Source of the DNA: Euryarchaeota archaeon UBA28
Lineage (GTDB): Archaea > Thermoplasmatota > Poseidoniia > Poseidoniales > Thalassarchaeaceae
Direction of reading: 5' to 3'
Assembly (NCBI GenBank): GCA_002501605.1
Contig: DANW01000039.1
Coordinates: forward strand, 1-27,852
DNA: 27,852 nucleotides
Of this stretch, positions 7,129 through 15,970 are shown in pieces. The translations under genes were made by a program, and so were the position numbers. A model generated the notes under the pieces. That model was given only the letters and a program-made list of their open reading frames with translations, was not told the DNA's origin and did no database searches. Position 1 is the first letter of the stretch, and every line of letters begins with the position of its first letter.

Positions 7129-9789
7129 CTAGGCCGCCTTATCTTCCCTTATACCACTGATTCCCATCTTTTCTGATTCTTCCTTCACTGTTCCTTCTTT
7201 CAGCGTCCCCTCTCTCTCAAGAGTTGATAGGGCTGCTAGAATTATGCTCTTTGTGTCAATCTCGAAGAATCTCCTGAGTTCCTCCCTTGTGTCGGACCTC
7301 CCGAAACCATCGGTTCCTAGTACAGTAAATCTGCCTCCAACCCACCTCTGAATCATTTCTGGTATTGCCGCAATGTAGTCAGATACAGCAATTGTTGGTA
7401 TGTCATCTCCGAAGCAATCAGAGACATAGGCAGATTTTTCGGATTGTGGGTTGAGTCTGTTGTGACGCTCGCACTCCATACCCTCTCTTCTTAGCTCGCC
7501 GTAAGATGTCACTGACCAAACTTCGGAGGAGATTTCAAACTCTGATTCAAGCAAGGATGCCGCCTCCAAGGCATATTGAAGAATGGGGCCAGAGCCCAGA
7601 ATTCTCACATGGCCGGTATCTGATTTTTTAGAATCCTGAAGTTTGTAAGCACCCTTGACTATCCCCTCGTCACATCCGTCTGGCTTGGCGGGTTGTTGTT
7701 GATTCTCATTGTACAACATGACATAGTGAATGACGTCCTTGTTCATGACCCACATCTCTTCAATCCCATGTCTAATTATTGTGGCTAGCTCGTAGGCATA
7801 GGCTGGATCCCATGCCCGACAGCTTGGCACAGTTGATGCGAATAGAAGACTATGCCCGTCTTGATGCTGAAGTCCTTCTCCATTGAGGGTAGTCCTTCCA
7901 GCTGTTGCACCCATCAAGAATCCTCTAGCTCTTGAATCAGCGGCCGCCCACACTTGGTCTGCTGTTCTCTGAAATCCAAACATGGAATAGAATGTGTAGA
8001 ATGGGAGGGTTGGCGAGGATGAGTGGGAATAGGACGTCGCTGAAGCTGTCCATGTGGCCATCGATGTAGCTTCTGCGATACCTTCCTGAATGATTTGTCC
8101 TGAGTCTGACTCCTTGTAATTCATGAGCATTTTGTGATCGACAGGTGTGTAATTTTGCCCGAACTGTGAGAAAATTCCGAATTCACTGAATAGAGGATCC
8201 ATGCCGAAAGTTCTTCCTTCATCTGGAATAATCGGAACTACTCTAGACCCGATTTCTGACTTTAGGAGCTTTCTTAGCAGTCTCACAAATACCATTGTGG
8301 TCGAGACTAATTGTCCTTCTCTGGTACCCTCATCGAACTCAGAGAAAGTAGTTTTATCCGGGGAGTCAATGTCAATTATTGGGGATTTTCTTGATGGTAG
8401 ATATCCTCCTAGTTCCTCTCTTCGTTTTACCATGTATTCAATTTCCTCCGAGTCATCACCCGGGTGGAAAAATGGGCTTTTTTCAAGTGATTCATCATCT
8501 ATGGGTAATTGCAAAGAATCTCGATAAGCCATGAGATCTTCCATTACCATCTTCTTTTTTTGATGAGTTGAGTTTCTTCCCTCGAACGAGTCTATTCCCC
8601 ATCCTTTTACGGTATGAGCCAGTATAACAGCAGGTCCCTGAGCGGCTTCCGCGGATTTGTATGCGGCGTACACTTTGCGTGGGTCATGGCCGCCTCTGCG
8701 AAGATTTTCTATATCCTCGTCCGACAATGATTCTCCCAAACTGGAGAGATTGTCGGCACCAGAGAAAAATTCCTTCCTGAATTCAGAAGGAGATAGGGTA
8801 CTCATCCTTTGCCAATCTCCATCATTTATTCCTTCGATCCTCGATAGTACTACTCCCAAAGAGTCCTCATTCATTATTCGGTCCCACCCAGAAGACCAGA
8901 GTACCTTGATCACGGTCCATCCGGCCCCTCTGTAGAGTCCCTCCAGCTCCTGGATTATCTTGGAGTTACCACGCACTGGGCCGTCAAGACGCTGGAGATT
9001 ACAGTTTACGACTACAATCAGATTATCGAGTTTCTCTCTTCCAGCTATTGCGATTGAGGCTATGGATTCTGGTTCATCCATCTCCCCATCTCCCAAGAAA
9101 GCGAATACCCTACTCTGGGAAGTATCTGCGAGGCCTCTCTGATGCAAATACTTCCAGAACCTTGCCTGCATTACGGCCCCCAAAGGACCTAGTCCCATTG
9201 AAACAGTGGTATATTCCCAAAATTCTGGCATAAGTCTGGGGTGGGGGTATGAGGAAAGTCCATCTTTGAAGGCCTCTTGCCTGAAATTGAGCATCTGATC
9301 AAGGGTTATTCTTCCCTCCAAAAAAGCCCTCGCATATATTCCAGGACTCCCGTGCCCTTGGACGTATATGGCATCTCCAATTCCATTATGCTCCTTACCT
9401 CTGAAGATATGATTGAATCCTACCTCGTAAAGAGTTGAGCTCGATGCGTATGTGGATATATGCCCTCCTATTCCGTCAATCCTTCTATTGGAGTCCGATA
9501 CCACAACAGCGGCGTTCCATAGAATTGCATTCTGAACTTTGCTCTCTAGTTCCAAATCCCCCGGATAAGGAGGCTGTTGATCGAGAGAAATGGTATTCAG
9601 ATAGGGGGTTCGAGAGGGTGGCTTTATTGGGATAGAAAGGTCATTGGCCTCGATCATCAATTCATGTAAGAGCATTCTCGCTCTCTCCACTCCGTGTGAG
9701 TCGACTACATTTCTCAGTGACTCTAGCCACTCATCTGTCTCTTCGGGGTCCATGTCAGGTAGCCGTTGTCTCGGTTTTGGACCTGTCAT
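7129..9789 (-). CDS. aceE: Pyruvate dehydrogenase E1, homodimeric (AceE type)
   Basis: The E1 subunit decarboxylates pyruvate with thiamine diphosphate and passes the acetyl group to lipoyl-E2 to make acetyl-CoA. The 886 residues match the single-chain bacterial AceE length and layout. GIGGHISTYAS lies near 106, the ThDP/Mg signature begins GDGEMDEPES at 233-242 and ends at VVNCNLQRLDG near 260-270, and HTVKGWG with the nearby STHQKKKM follows near 390. The pyrimidine-binding and C-terminal transketolase domains complete the chain. An ATG at 9789 is preceded by AGGTGA, a good ribosome binding site, itself just after a TGCCC/GGGCA hairpin. It is the last gene of a minus-strand run with the GNAT and zinc-ribbon genes. 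E2 (aceF) and E3 (lpd) are not in the window. Archaea more often use pyruvate:ferredoxin oxidoreductase, so bacterial origin is inferred. Confidence 0.95.
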   Translation of the reverse strand: MTGPKPRQRLPDMDPEETDEWLESLRNVVDSHGVERARMLLHELMIEANDLSIPIKPPSRTPYLNTISLDQQPPYPGDLELESKVQNAILWNAAVVVSDSNRRIDGIGGHISTYASSSTLYEVGFNHIFRGKEHNGIGDAIYVQGHGSPGIYARAFLEGRITLDQMLNFRQEAFKDGLSSYPHPRLMPEFWEYTTVSMGLGPLGAVMQARFWKYLHQRGLADTSQSRVFAFLGDGEMDEPESIASIAIAGREKLDNLIVVVNCNLQRLDGPVRGNSKIIQELEGLYRGAGWTVIKVLWSSGWDRIMNEDSLGVVLSRIEGINDGDWQRMSTLSPSEFRKEFFSGADNLSSLGESLSDEDIENLRRGGHDPRKVYAAYKSAEAAQGPAVILAHTVKGWGIDSFEGRNSTHQKKKMVMEDLMAYRDSLQLPIDDESLEKSPFFHPGDDSEEIEYMVKRREELGGYLPSRKSPIIDIDSPDKTTFSEFDEGTREGQLVSTTMVFVRLLRKLLKSEIGSRVVPIIPDEGRTFGMDPLFSEFGIFSQFGQNYTPVDHKMLMNYKESDSGQIIQEGIAEATSMATWTASATSYSHSSSPTLPFYTFYSMFGFQRTADQVWAAADSRARGFLMGATAGRTTLNGEGLQHQDGHSLLFASTVPSCRAWDPAYAYELATIIRHGIEEMWVMNKDVIHYVMLYNENQQQPAKPDGCDEGIVKGAYKLQDSKKSDTGHVRILGSGPILQYALEAASLLESEFEISSEVWSVTSYGELRREGMECERHNRLNPQSEKSAYVSDCFGDDIPTIAVSDYIAAIPEMIQRWVGGRFTVLGTDGFGRSDTREELRRFFEIDTKSIILAALSTLEREGTLKEGTVKEESEKMGISGIREDKAA

Positions 9790-9859
9790 GCTGTCACCTG
9801 CCCCTACTGGGCAAACTTCCGAGTAGTGATTGTTTATTCAATGTTCGATAGTGTAGTGC

Positions 9860-10441
9860 TCATTTACTCGGACCTTTCGGCCCAACGGTTACTACATGGC
9901 ACTCATGCACGGTTCTCACGCCTGCTATTGTAATTGATGAGTCGCCTTCGATACATCTCCTTCCAGACCACTTCCTGACAATCTTTGATACTGTACTCTT
10001 GCCGGGTATGTTTAGTGGATCGACCTTGAGCTCGATGTTAACTTCCTCAATTTCTCCCATCCACTTCAAGACTGCTTCGATTGACTTACTGGCTATTCCA
10101 TGATTCTGTTCAGAGCTTCTGACCCAGTATCCCAAGTTCCATGTTGCCTGACCTGATCTAGTTACGCGGTCAAAGCCAATAAGCCCCAGAGTCGAGTTAT
10201 CCCATGGCCTAATCATGACCCAGTGATGTAGCAGTCCGGCTCTTCCCATCCTCTCGGTTTCTGAGAGAAATTCGGATATTTGTGCGGAAATATTGCTATC
10301 CGGGTTAATCCACGGCATCGCTCTATTTACCTCTGGCCATGTCTCCTCAAATGCCTCAATAATTTCAGGAGTACGTAATCTGGATGCTGGTCTCAGAACT
10401 AGATCTTCATCCACTCTGATGGAACTAGTTGCCCGCCTCAT
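9860..10441 (-). CDS. GNAT-family N-acetyltransferase (RimJ/RimL-like)
   Basis: This protein of about 193 residues has the GNAT fold in the RimJ/RimL subgroup: an N-terminal VLRPAS beta strand, a central strand GLIGFDRV, then LGYWVRSSEQNHGIASKSI, where the QNHGIA segment is the acetyl-CoA pyrophosphate-binding loop. It likely transfers an acetyl group from acetyl-CoA to a protein N-terminus or a small amine; the substrate cannot be told. The ATG at 10441 is preferred, since a TATA-like GGTATCATT about 26-30 bases upstream would give a nearly leaderless transcript; a GTG four codons upstream (10453) is the alternative. It lies between the zinc-ribbon gene and aceE on the same strand, with 70 bases to aceE. 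Confidence 0.85.
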   Translation of the reverse strand: MRRATSSIRVDEDLVLRPASRLRTPEIIEAFEETWPEVNRAMPWINPDSNISAQISEFLSETERMGRAGLLHHWVMIRPWDNSTLGLIGFDRVTRSGQATWNLGYWVRSSEQNHGIASKSIEAVLKWMGEIEEVNIELKVDPLNIPGKSTVSKIVRKWSGRRCIEGDSSITIAGVRTVHECHVVTVGPKGPSK

Positions 10442-10486
10442 TGTATTTCGCACGAGAGTCTATCGAATGATACCTACGGATTATGG

Positions 10487-11572
10487 TTAAGGCCTCAATT
10501 TGGATTTTGCAGTCAATACTGATTCATCTTCTGGATGGGCACGCATCGCCGCTTCCAGTAATCTGTCCACAGCTTGGGGCCTTCCCATCCTCTGTAGCAG
10601 TGCTCCGATTGGATAGACTAGCTTCGTCCTATCCCCAAGATGTGGTCCAACTTCGTCCAATATTACGGTGGCTTGAGCGATATTTTTGGATTTTGCAGCT
10701 TCCATGGCGGATTTCACCTTCTGGGCGACATCTCTGCCGGACCATTCTTCCTGTTGTGCCCATGGCCAAAAATTCTGAACTTTTTCCTCTACAATCGGAA
10801 TTGAGTCAATCATTGATAGATCTGGCGGAGGGGGAATAGGCATTGGGTCCTGATCCTCATCAACTACTGGGGGTGCTATTTCGGGCTCCTTGTGCGGAGG
10901 TAAGTTAGTTGGGGGTGCTGGTAGATTTTCTGACTTCTCAAAGTCTTCCTGGAGGGGTTCAGGCTCTTTCACGGGGAGCCCTGGCCCTTCTTGCTCGAAG
11001 TCCTCGGTCACCTCTGTTGGTAGTTGGTCTGGTATTTGCTCAGCTGGTACTGTCTCAACGTCATCAGGGGAGTCTGAGGTTGGTAGTACGAGATCCACCT
11101 GCTGTACTGTGATCTCTTCCAACTTTTCTTCCTCAACATCTGGAACTTCAAACTTAGTAACGAACTCTGGTGCGTCATCTGGGGTCAGCTCATACTCTTC
11201 TTCGTCCCCTACATCTACTATGGGTTCGGGTGCGTCTACCGTCATAGCGAAGCTCGGTTTCTGTTTGGTTACCACTGAGTCATCTTTTCCATACTGTTTG
11301 ACATCGATAGTTACTTCATCCATCGTAAATGTAGTTCTGGACCAGTCGATTACTTCCTCTTCCTCGTCCTCTTCAAAATCAGAGAGGAGTTCATCAAAAA
11401 GTTCTGAAGTCTCCTCTTCATTGACATTGCCAGCTTGCTGATGGGAAGCCAAAGTAAGTTGATAGGAGCATCTTGAACAAACGTCAGACCCCTCTGGATT
11501 CTTCTCTTGGCAAAGGGGGCATTCAATTGTTTTTACAGCTGTCTTACGATTAAATTTGAATCTGTCAAACAC
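10487..11572 (-). CDS. Zinc-ribbon protein with long acidic linker and TPR-like C-terminus
   Basis: The 361-residue protein has three visible parts. Residues near 18-36 form a zinc ribbon with two CxxC knuckles (CPLC and CSRC). Residues of about 45-260 are very acidic and rich in Glu, Asp, Pro and Val, which predicts disorder. The last 95 residues (from WPWAQQEEW) look like two or three TPR-type helical pairs. I do not recognise a named family. No signal peptide or membrane segment is seen. A ribbon-tether-helix design suits a scaffold that bridges partners, which is inference. The GTG at 11572 is the only start available because an in-frame TAG lies directly upstream. It leads a minus-strand run with the acetyltransferase and aceE. 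Confidence 0.8.
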   Translation of the reverse strand: MFDRFKFNRKTAVKTIECPLCQEKNPEGSDVCSRCSYQLTLASHQQAGNVNEEETSELFDELLSDFEEDEEEEVIDWSRTTFTMDEVTIDVKQYGKDDSVVTKQKPSFAMTVDAPEPIVDVGDEEEYELTPDDAPEFVTKFEVPDVEEEKLEEITVQQVDLVLPTSDSPDDVETVPAEQIPDQLPTEVTEDFEQEGPGLPVKEPEPLQEDFEKSENLPAPPTNLPPHKEPEIAPPVVDEDQDPMPIPPPPDLSMIDSIPIVEEKVQNFWPWAQQEEWSGRDVAQKVKSAMEAAKSKNIAQATVILDEVGPHLGDRTKLVYPIGALLQRMGRPQAVDRLLEAAMRAHPEDESVLTAKSKLRP

Positions 11573-11702
11573 CTACGCATCCCCCCCCTAGTATCAACCT
11601 CCACTAAACACATCGTATAATCCTCACGGGGATATGAGTGGTCTGACTGTCCCAAGTTAGTGACATTTCTCAGGTAATGGTGATGAGGGGGTTCTCTTAC
11701 GG

Positions 11703-13637
11703 TTGTGCGTGGATGCAGGTGATGAAGAGCTTCGGACTCGCTTCAATAGGAGTCAGGATCATCATGAGCTGTATCAAAAGTTGATTCGCTGGGAGCTTGA
11801 TGACGAGCTTTATGCTACGGAAAAGAGACTCAGAGATTGGCCCAAGGAAAGGTTAGTTTCCAATGGCTTAGCTCTTTTTGATTTGGTTGCCAAACCTGAC
11901 GGGTGGCTATTCGATCAGAGAATTGTGAAACTAAGAAAAAGGAATGGATCGGATATGGGCCAGCATAGGTTTAGGCAGGGCGATATAGTAATGTTGAGCA
12001 GAGGAGATCCACTGTCCGAAAAGCCAATCGAGGCGATAGTTAGTGATAGGAGGAGGGACTCGATTAGAATTGTGATTAATGAGGCTCCCTCCGACTTGAG
12101 AAAGGACTCCTGGAGAATGGATAGGGGAGCAAACAGAGTTGCATATGATCGGATGAGAGATGCTCTGAACTCAATTTTCCAAGAGGAGGGAGGGGTCCCT
12201 CTGAGAGATTTGATTCTTGGTTCGGTACATGATCCGTCTGGGACTGCTTCTCTTCCTCCACAACTCGGCAACTCCAGAGGTAGGACCTTCGTTTTAGACT
12301 CATCAATGAATGGGCCTCAGAGGAAAGCTGCCATGGCCGCAGTACAACAGAGGCTTACCCTGATTCAGGGTCCCCCTGGTACTGGTAAGACACATACAGC
12401 GGTGAGAATAGTCGAGGCGTGGTCGCAGCAAGATTATGGGACAATCTTAGCGGTTGCTGACTCTAATGTTGCGGTTGATAACCTACTAGAGGGTTTACTC
12501 CAACTTGGCGTTAGAGCAGTGAGGCTTGGCCAGCCGGTAAAGGTTAGGGAGGGATTGAGAGAAGCAACTATGGATGCCCATATGGAGAAGCACCCACTAA
12601 GAAAGGACTTGATTGATCATTTGGAGCTCAATGAAAAGCTGGGTCGAAAAATAAAGGGGATGAGAGGTGGGAAGGAGAAGGGCCTGGCCCATAGAGACCT
12701 GAGCCGAGGATGGAAAGAAGTGAGGAAAATCGAGGGGCAGATGAGAGACGATATCTTGGATAGGGCTCAGGTACTTTGTTGCACCTGTATAGGCTCTGGA
12801 CATGAGATTTTAGATGGCAGAAGGTTTAGTCAGGTATTGATTGATGAGGCCACTCAAGCTACGGAGCCGTCTACACTAGTTCCGATAGTAAGAGGTGCGA
12901 GACAGATAGTTCTGGTGGGTGATCATCGACAGCTCTCACCCACTGTAATCTCAAGAAGAGCTTCCGAGGGAGGATTGTCAAGAACTCTTTTCGAACGGAT
13001 TATGGATATGGGAGTGACGCCCCATTTGTTAACAAAGCAATACCGGATGCATCCAGCAATTTCTGAATTTCCCAATCAACAATTCTACTCAGGTAGATTA
13101 GAGGATGGGGTTTGTGAATCGGAAAGAAGAGCTCCTGCAGGGATTCTCTGGCCTGACTGGGAAAGGCCAGTAGCGTTCTTACCCGTTGAGGGAGGTGAGG
13201 CGACAGGTCCCGATGGTGCTTCCAAGGAGAATAGGGTCGAGGCTTCTTGGGTAGTAAAGATAGTTGGCGATTTAATTGATGCCGGCGAGGTTGAGGGAGA
13301 TGGAATAGGAATCATTACCCCTTATGCGGCACAGGTGAGGGCTATTCGAGATATTCTCCCCGAGGCCCTCTTGAACATTGAAGTGAAAACTGTTGACGGT
13401 TACCAAGGTAGAGAGAAGGAGGTGATTATTTTCTCCTGTGTCAGATCTAATTCAGAAGGAAGGATTGGTTTCCTGTCCGATCCGAGAAGATTGAATGTCG
13501 CACTCACTAGAGCGAAGAGGGGTTTGATAGTAATCGGAGACCCTTCAACACTTAGAGAAGATGAGAATTGGTCAGCTTGGTTGGAACATGCAAGAAAACA
13601 TAACCTTGAGGCGTGGCACATCATCGGGATGGTCTGA
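11703..13637 (+). CDS. SF1 helicase, IGHMBP2/UPF1-like
   Basis: This 644-residue ATP-dependent helicase belongs to the UPF1/IGHMBP2 (SMUBP-2) branch of superfamily 1B, which unwinds RNA or DNA 5' to 3'. The N-terminal 200 residues carry the beta-barrel typical of the branch (RFRQGDIVMLSR near 89-100). Walker A GPPGTGKT is at 223-230, the DEAT box at 382-385, GDHRQLSP at 407-414, QYRMHP at 447-452, then VDGYQGREKEVI and NVALTRAKRG for motifs V and VI. All motifs are intact. TTG at 11703 is the first possible start after an in-frame TGA at 11661, with GAGGGGG upstream; the GTG at 11709 is an alternative. It leads the operon with the RDD, YrdC-family and MetAP genes: its TGA is nine bases before the next ATG. 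Confidence 0.93.
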   Translation: MCVDAGDEELRTRFNRSQDHHELYQKLIRWELDDELYATEKRLRDWPKERLVSNGLALFDLVAKPDGWLFDQRIVKLRKRNGSDMGQHRFRQGDIVMLSRGDPLSEKPIEAIVSDRRRDSIRIVINEAPSDLRKDSWRMDRGANRVAYDRMRDALNSIFQEEGGVPLRDLILGSVHDPSGTASLPPQLGNSRGRTFVLDSSMNGPQRKAAMAAVQQRLTLIQGPPGTGKTHTAVRIVEAWSQQDYGTILAVADSNVAVDNLLEGLLQLGVRAVRLGQPVKVREGLREATMDAHMEKHPLRKDLIDHLELNEKLGRKIKGMRGGKEKGLAHRDLSRGWKEVRKIEGQMRDDILDRAQVLCCTCIGSGHEILDGRRFSQVLIDEATQATEPSTLVPIVRGARQIVLVGDHRQLSPTVISRRASEGGLSRTLFERIMDMGVTPHLLTKQYRMHPAISEFPNQQFYSGRLEDGVCESERRAPAGILWPDWERPVAFLPVEGGEATGPDGASKENRVEASWVVKIVGDLIDAGEVEGDGIGIITPYAAQVRAIRDILPEALLNIEVKTVDGYQGREKEVIIFSCVRSNSEGRIGFLSDPRRLNVALTRAKRGLIVIGDPSTLREDENWSAWLEHARKHNLEAWHIIGMV

Positions 13638-13646
13638 GGAAGTACG

Positions 13647-14222
13647 ATGGTAGATCATGATTCACCGATTTCTCTGTCTCCATCAGGGGGCTCTATAGCA
13701 AGAGCGATAGTAGCTGAGAAGAATCCCGAGCACTGGAATCTTCCTGAGGGAACAATACTTGCTTCTGCTACCAGAAGGGGTACTTCTTTTGCAATTGATG
13801 TGGTGATTGTTTCGACTATTTTGATGCTGGTTACGAATTTTCAACTGATGAACGTTTGGATTCTGGAGACTTGGACAACATCGACTCATCATTCGGTCGC
13901 TTACAGTTTTGTCTTACTGGCATCTCACTGGCTCTATTGGAGGCTTACTGGAATCAAATTTTCTAGATCCCTTGGGCAGAGAGCGATGGGGCTGGCCGTG
14001 GTTGCGGAGGATGGTAGTGAGATGACCAGCGAAATGTGGGACAGAAGATCCTTCAGGAAGCTTATCCTTCTGTTACCAGTGGTTAACATATACGTTGGAG
14101 CGTACGAGGTTGCAAGGATATTTCAGAGGCATACTCACCAAACCAATACCGACCTGAGTGTGGGGTCAATTGTAGCACATGCGTATTCACTTCCTCCTGC
14201 AAACAGACGTCATATAAGGTAG
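13647..14222 (+). CDS. RDD-family membrane protein
   Basis: This 191-residue protein matches the RDD family: ATRRGTSFAID leads into the first membrane helix, SLGQRAMGLAVV is the family's second landmark, and a further hydrophobic helix (LILLLPVVNIYVG) follows, ending with a TNTDLSVGSIV segment. Three transmembrane helices are predicted by eye. Some RDD proteins have been proposed as ion or osmolyte transporters, but the function of most is unknown. GAGGA overlapping the upstream stop codon gives a well-spaced ribosome binding site for the ATG at 13647. It is translationally close-coupled to the helicase before and to the YrdC-family gene five bases after, which does not by itself explain its job. 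Confidence 0.85.
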   Translation: MVDHDSPISLSPSGGSIARAIVAEKNPEHWNLPEGTILASATRRGTSFAIDVVIVSTILMLVTNFQLMNVWILETWTTSTHHSVAYSFVLLASHWLYWRLTGIKFSRSLGQRAMGLAVVAEDGSEMTSEMWDRRSFRKLILLLPVVNIYVGAYEVARIFQRHTHQTNTDLSVGSIVAHAYSLPPANRRHIR

Positions 14223-14227
14223 GTAAT

Positions 14228-14830
14228 ATGGAAGATCCATTATCAGTCCTGAGGCGAGGAGGTTGTGTGGTATATCCAACTTCCACTCAACCTGCACTGG
14301 GCTGTATTCCGGAGAGTTCCGCATTGGATCTACTCTACTCGCTAAAAGGTAGGGAGAGAAGCCAGCCAGTGAGCCTAGGAGTAGCGAATCTGGAGCAGGC
14401 ACGTGGAATTGCGTTTGTTCCAAAAGAAGTCGAGGATTTATTGGATTTCTTCCCCAAAGGCTCGATAACAGTGGTCCTAGACTCAAGAAAGTCCCTCGAT
14501 GAGAGACTCGGAGGGAACAGGGTTGCAATCAGAGTTGTTTCACACGATGTAGCTGTAAGTCTCACCAAAGATATTGGCCCACTTACAGCTACCAGTGCTA
14601 ACTTGTCTGGTACCGCCCCCATCCTGGACACTTCAATAGCCGCTAAATCTCTTTCCACTTCGGATACCAGTGTCCCCCATGTTAGTGGTATTTGTGGGGG
14701 CGACACACCCAGTACCTTGATATCTTGGCAATCCTCCACTGGCTCACCCGATGCTACAGGAACCAAGGTGCTCAGAGAGGGATTAGTCAAAGAGGAGGAG
14801 GTTTTTGATTGGTTGAAGAGTCGGATTTGA
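14228..14830 (+). CDS. Sua5/YciO/YrdC-family protein (TsaC-like)
   Basis: This 200-residue YrdC domain resembles threonylcarbamoyl-AMP synthase, which makes the activated intermediate for the t6A37 modification of ANN-decoding tRNAs. Family landmarks are VVYPTSTQPALGC near 14-26, the LKGRERSQPVSL loop near 39-50, RVAIRVVSH, and GPLTATSANLSG near 120. The first motif is altered: the usual PTDT/PTET-YGL reads PTSTQPALGC, which is partly like E. coli YciO (PTDSGYALGC). The TsaC function is therefore likely but not certain. The C-terminal Sua5 domain is absent. GGTAGGT precedes the ATG at 14228. The 3' end overlaps the MetAP gene by 22 bases, consistent with a translation-related operon. Confidence 0.85.
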   Translation: MEDPLSVLRRGGCVVYPTSTQPALGCIPESSALDLLYSLKGRERSQPVSLGVANLEQARGIAFVPKEVEDLLDFFPKGSITVVLDSRKSLDERLGGNRVAIRVVSHDVAVSLTKDIGPLTATSANLSGTAPILDTSIAAKSLSTSDTSVPHVSGICGGDTPSTLISWQSSTGSPDATGTKVLREGLVKEEEVFDWLKSRI

Positions 14831-15822
14831 AGCAATGGAGGGATGCAGGCCATGTGGCCAGAAGGACTCTGGAAGGTATCAAGGGAGAGATTGTAGCCGG
14901 AAAGGGCTGGAATGAAGTCATTGACTCTGCGGAGAGGTTCATACGAAGACATGGCGGCCAGGCGGCATTTCCTGTTACCATATCGGTAAACGATTTTGCT
15001 GCTCATTACACCACAAATACCCAGTTAAGCCCCCCTGAAGGATGGGAACGGGAGATGGTATTCGAGAAAGGTGACTTGGTAAAACTGGATGTAGGGGTTC
15101 ATATCAAAGGTGCCTTGGGCGATAACGCAATGACTTTGGAAGTGGGGAACGGGGGGAATCACACTGATCAGATTAAGGCCGCGAGAGAGGCTAGAGATGC
15201 TGCGATAGAGAAGATGCACCCAGGCACTCCCTGGCATGTAGTCGGGGCCGCTGCGGAGCAGGTTTCTAAGGACTACGGATTCATGCCGATCTCGAATCTG
15301 TGCGGACACAAAATGGAGAGATGGAGTCTTCATGATGGAGTTTCAATCCCCATGTACGCCTGTGGCGCAAATAACCCGAGTTTCAAGGGTTCAGTAGAAG
15401 AGGGTGGGATATATGCCGTAGAACCTTTCAATACGACGGGTAGCAGTGGAATGGTAGAAAATGTAAGCCCTCATAATTCTTCAAATATACTTAGAGTGAC
15501 AGGGAACGTAAAGATCAGACGTGCACTGGAAAAGAAAAAGCTCAAGCCGTTGGGTGCGAGATTAGCTCACTATATTGAGGAGAGGTACAGCACACTTCCT
15601 TTTGCTGAAAGATGGGCTTTCCCATTACTAGAAAAGCCGTTTCCCGAGGAGGACGATGAGTCTCTCAGAAGAAAATGGGGTCAATTAGTAAAGAAATTGA
15701 CCTCCATAAGATTCCTTGAGGTCTACTCTGCGTTGAAGGACCAAGATGGGGGTCACGTGGGTCAATTCGAGCACACCGTATATGTTGCAGAGGGTGGAGC
15801 AGAGATTCTATCTGTATCTTAA
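14809..15822 (+). CDS. map: Methionine aminopeptidase, type II (archaeal)
   Basis: This enzyme removes the initiator methionine from nascent proteins using two metal ions. The 337-residue chain has the type II insert and all five expected ligands: two Asp in KLDVGVHIKGALGDNAMT, His in NLCGHKMERW, Glu in YAVEPFNTTGSSG, and the C-terminal Glu in GQFEHTVYVAEGG. The substrate-pocket segment FPVTISVNDFAAHY is also typical. The TTG at 14809 lies inside the end of the upstream gene and has an excellent GAGGAGGAGG ribosome binding site ending eight bases before it. A second TTG at 14827 would overlap the upstream TGA as TTGA but has poorer spacing. It is the last gene of the helicase-RDD-YrdC-MetAP operon. 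Confidence 0.96.
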   Translation: MVEESDLKQWRDAGHVARRTLEGIKGEIVAGKGWNEVIDSAERFIRRHGGQAAFPVTISVNDFAAHYTTNTQLSPPEGWEREMVFEKGDLVKLDVGVHIKGALGDNAMTLEVGNGGNHTDQIKAAREARDAAIEKMHPGTPWHVVGAAAEQVSKDYGFMPISNLCGHKMERWSLHDGVSIPMYACGANNPSFKGSVEEGGIYAVEPFNTTGSSGMVENVSPHNSSNILRVTGNVKIRRALEKKKLKPLGARLAHYIEERYSTLPFAERWAFPLLEKPFPEEDDESLRRKWGQLVKKLTSIRFLEVYSALKDQDGGHVGQFEHTVYVAEGGAEILSVS

Positions 15823-15847
15823 CAGGATGAAAATACTGGTAAAAGTG

Positions 15848-15860
15848 TATTTTTCCCTCT
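15848..15860 (+). terminator. T-rich terminator after map operon
   Basis: GTATTTTTCCCTC lies 26 bases past the map stop codon, in a 148-base convergent gap with no other recognisable feature. T-runs like this are the usual archaeal transcription stop signal. The evidence is the run alone. Confidence 0.35.
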
Positions 15861-15970
15861 ATTTCCAACAACGATTATCTATCACCTGCTCTTAGTAATG
15901 TATGTACGGGGCCGACAGGTTCTCGCTGAGTGCATCCCATCCCTTCGCAATTATCTCTCGCCCTGTACAC

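Noticed and set aside
10890..11441. A 183-codon plus-strand frame rich in Ser and Gly
   Set aside because: It is the antisense shadow of the acidic linker of the zinc-ribbon gene; low complexity explains the open frame.
14335..15006. A 223-codon minus-strand frame
   Set aside because: It lies opposite the well-supported YrdC-family and MetAP genes and resembles no protein.
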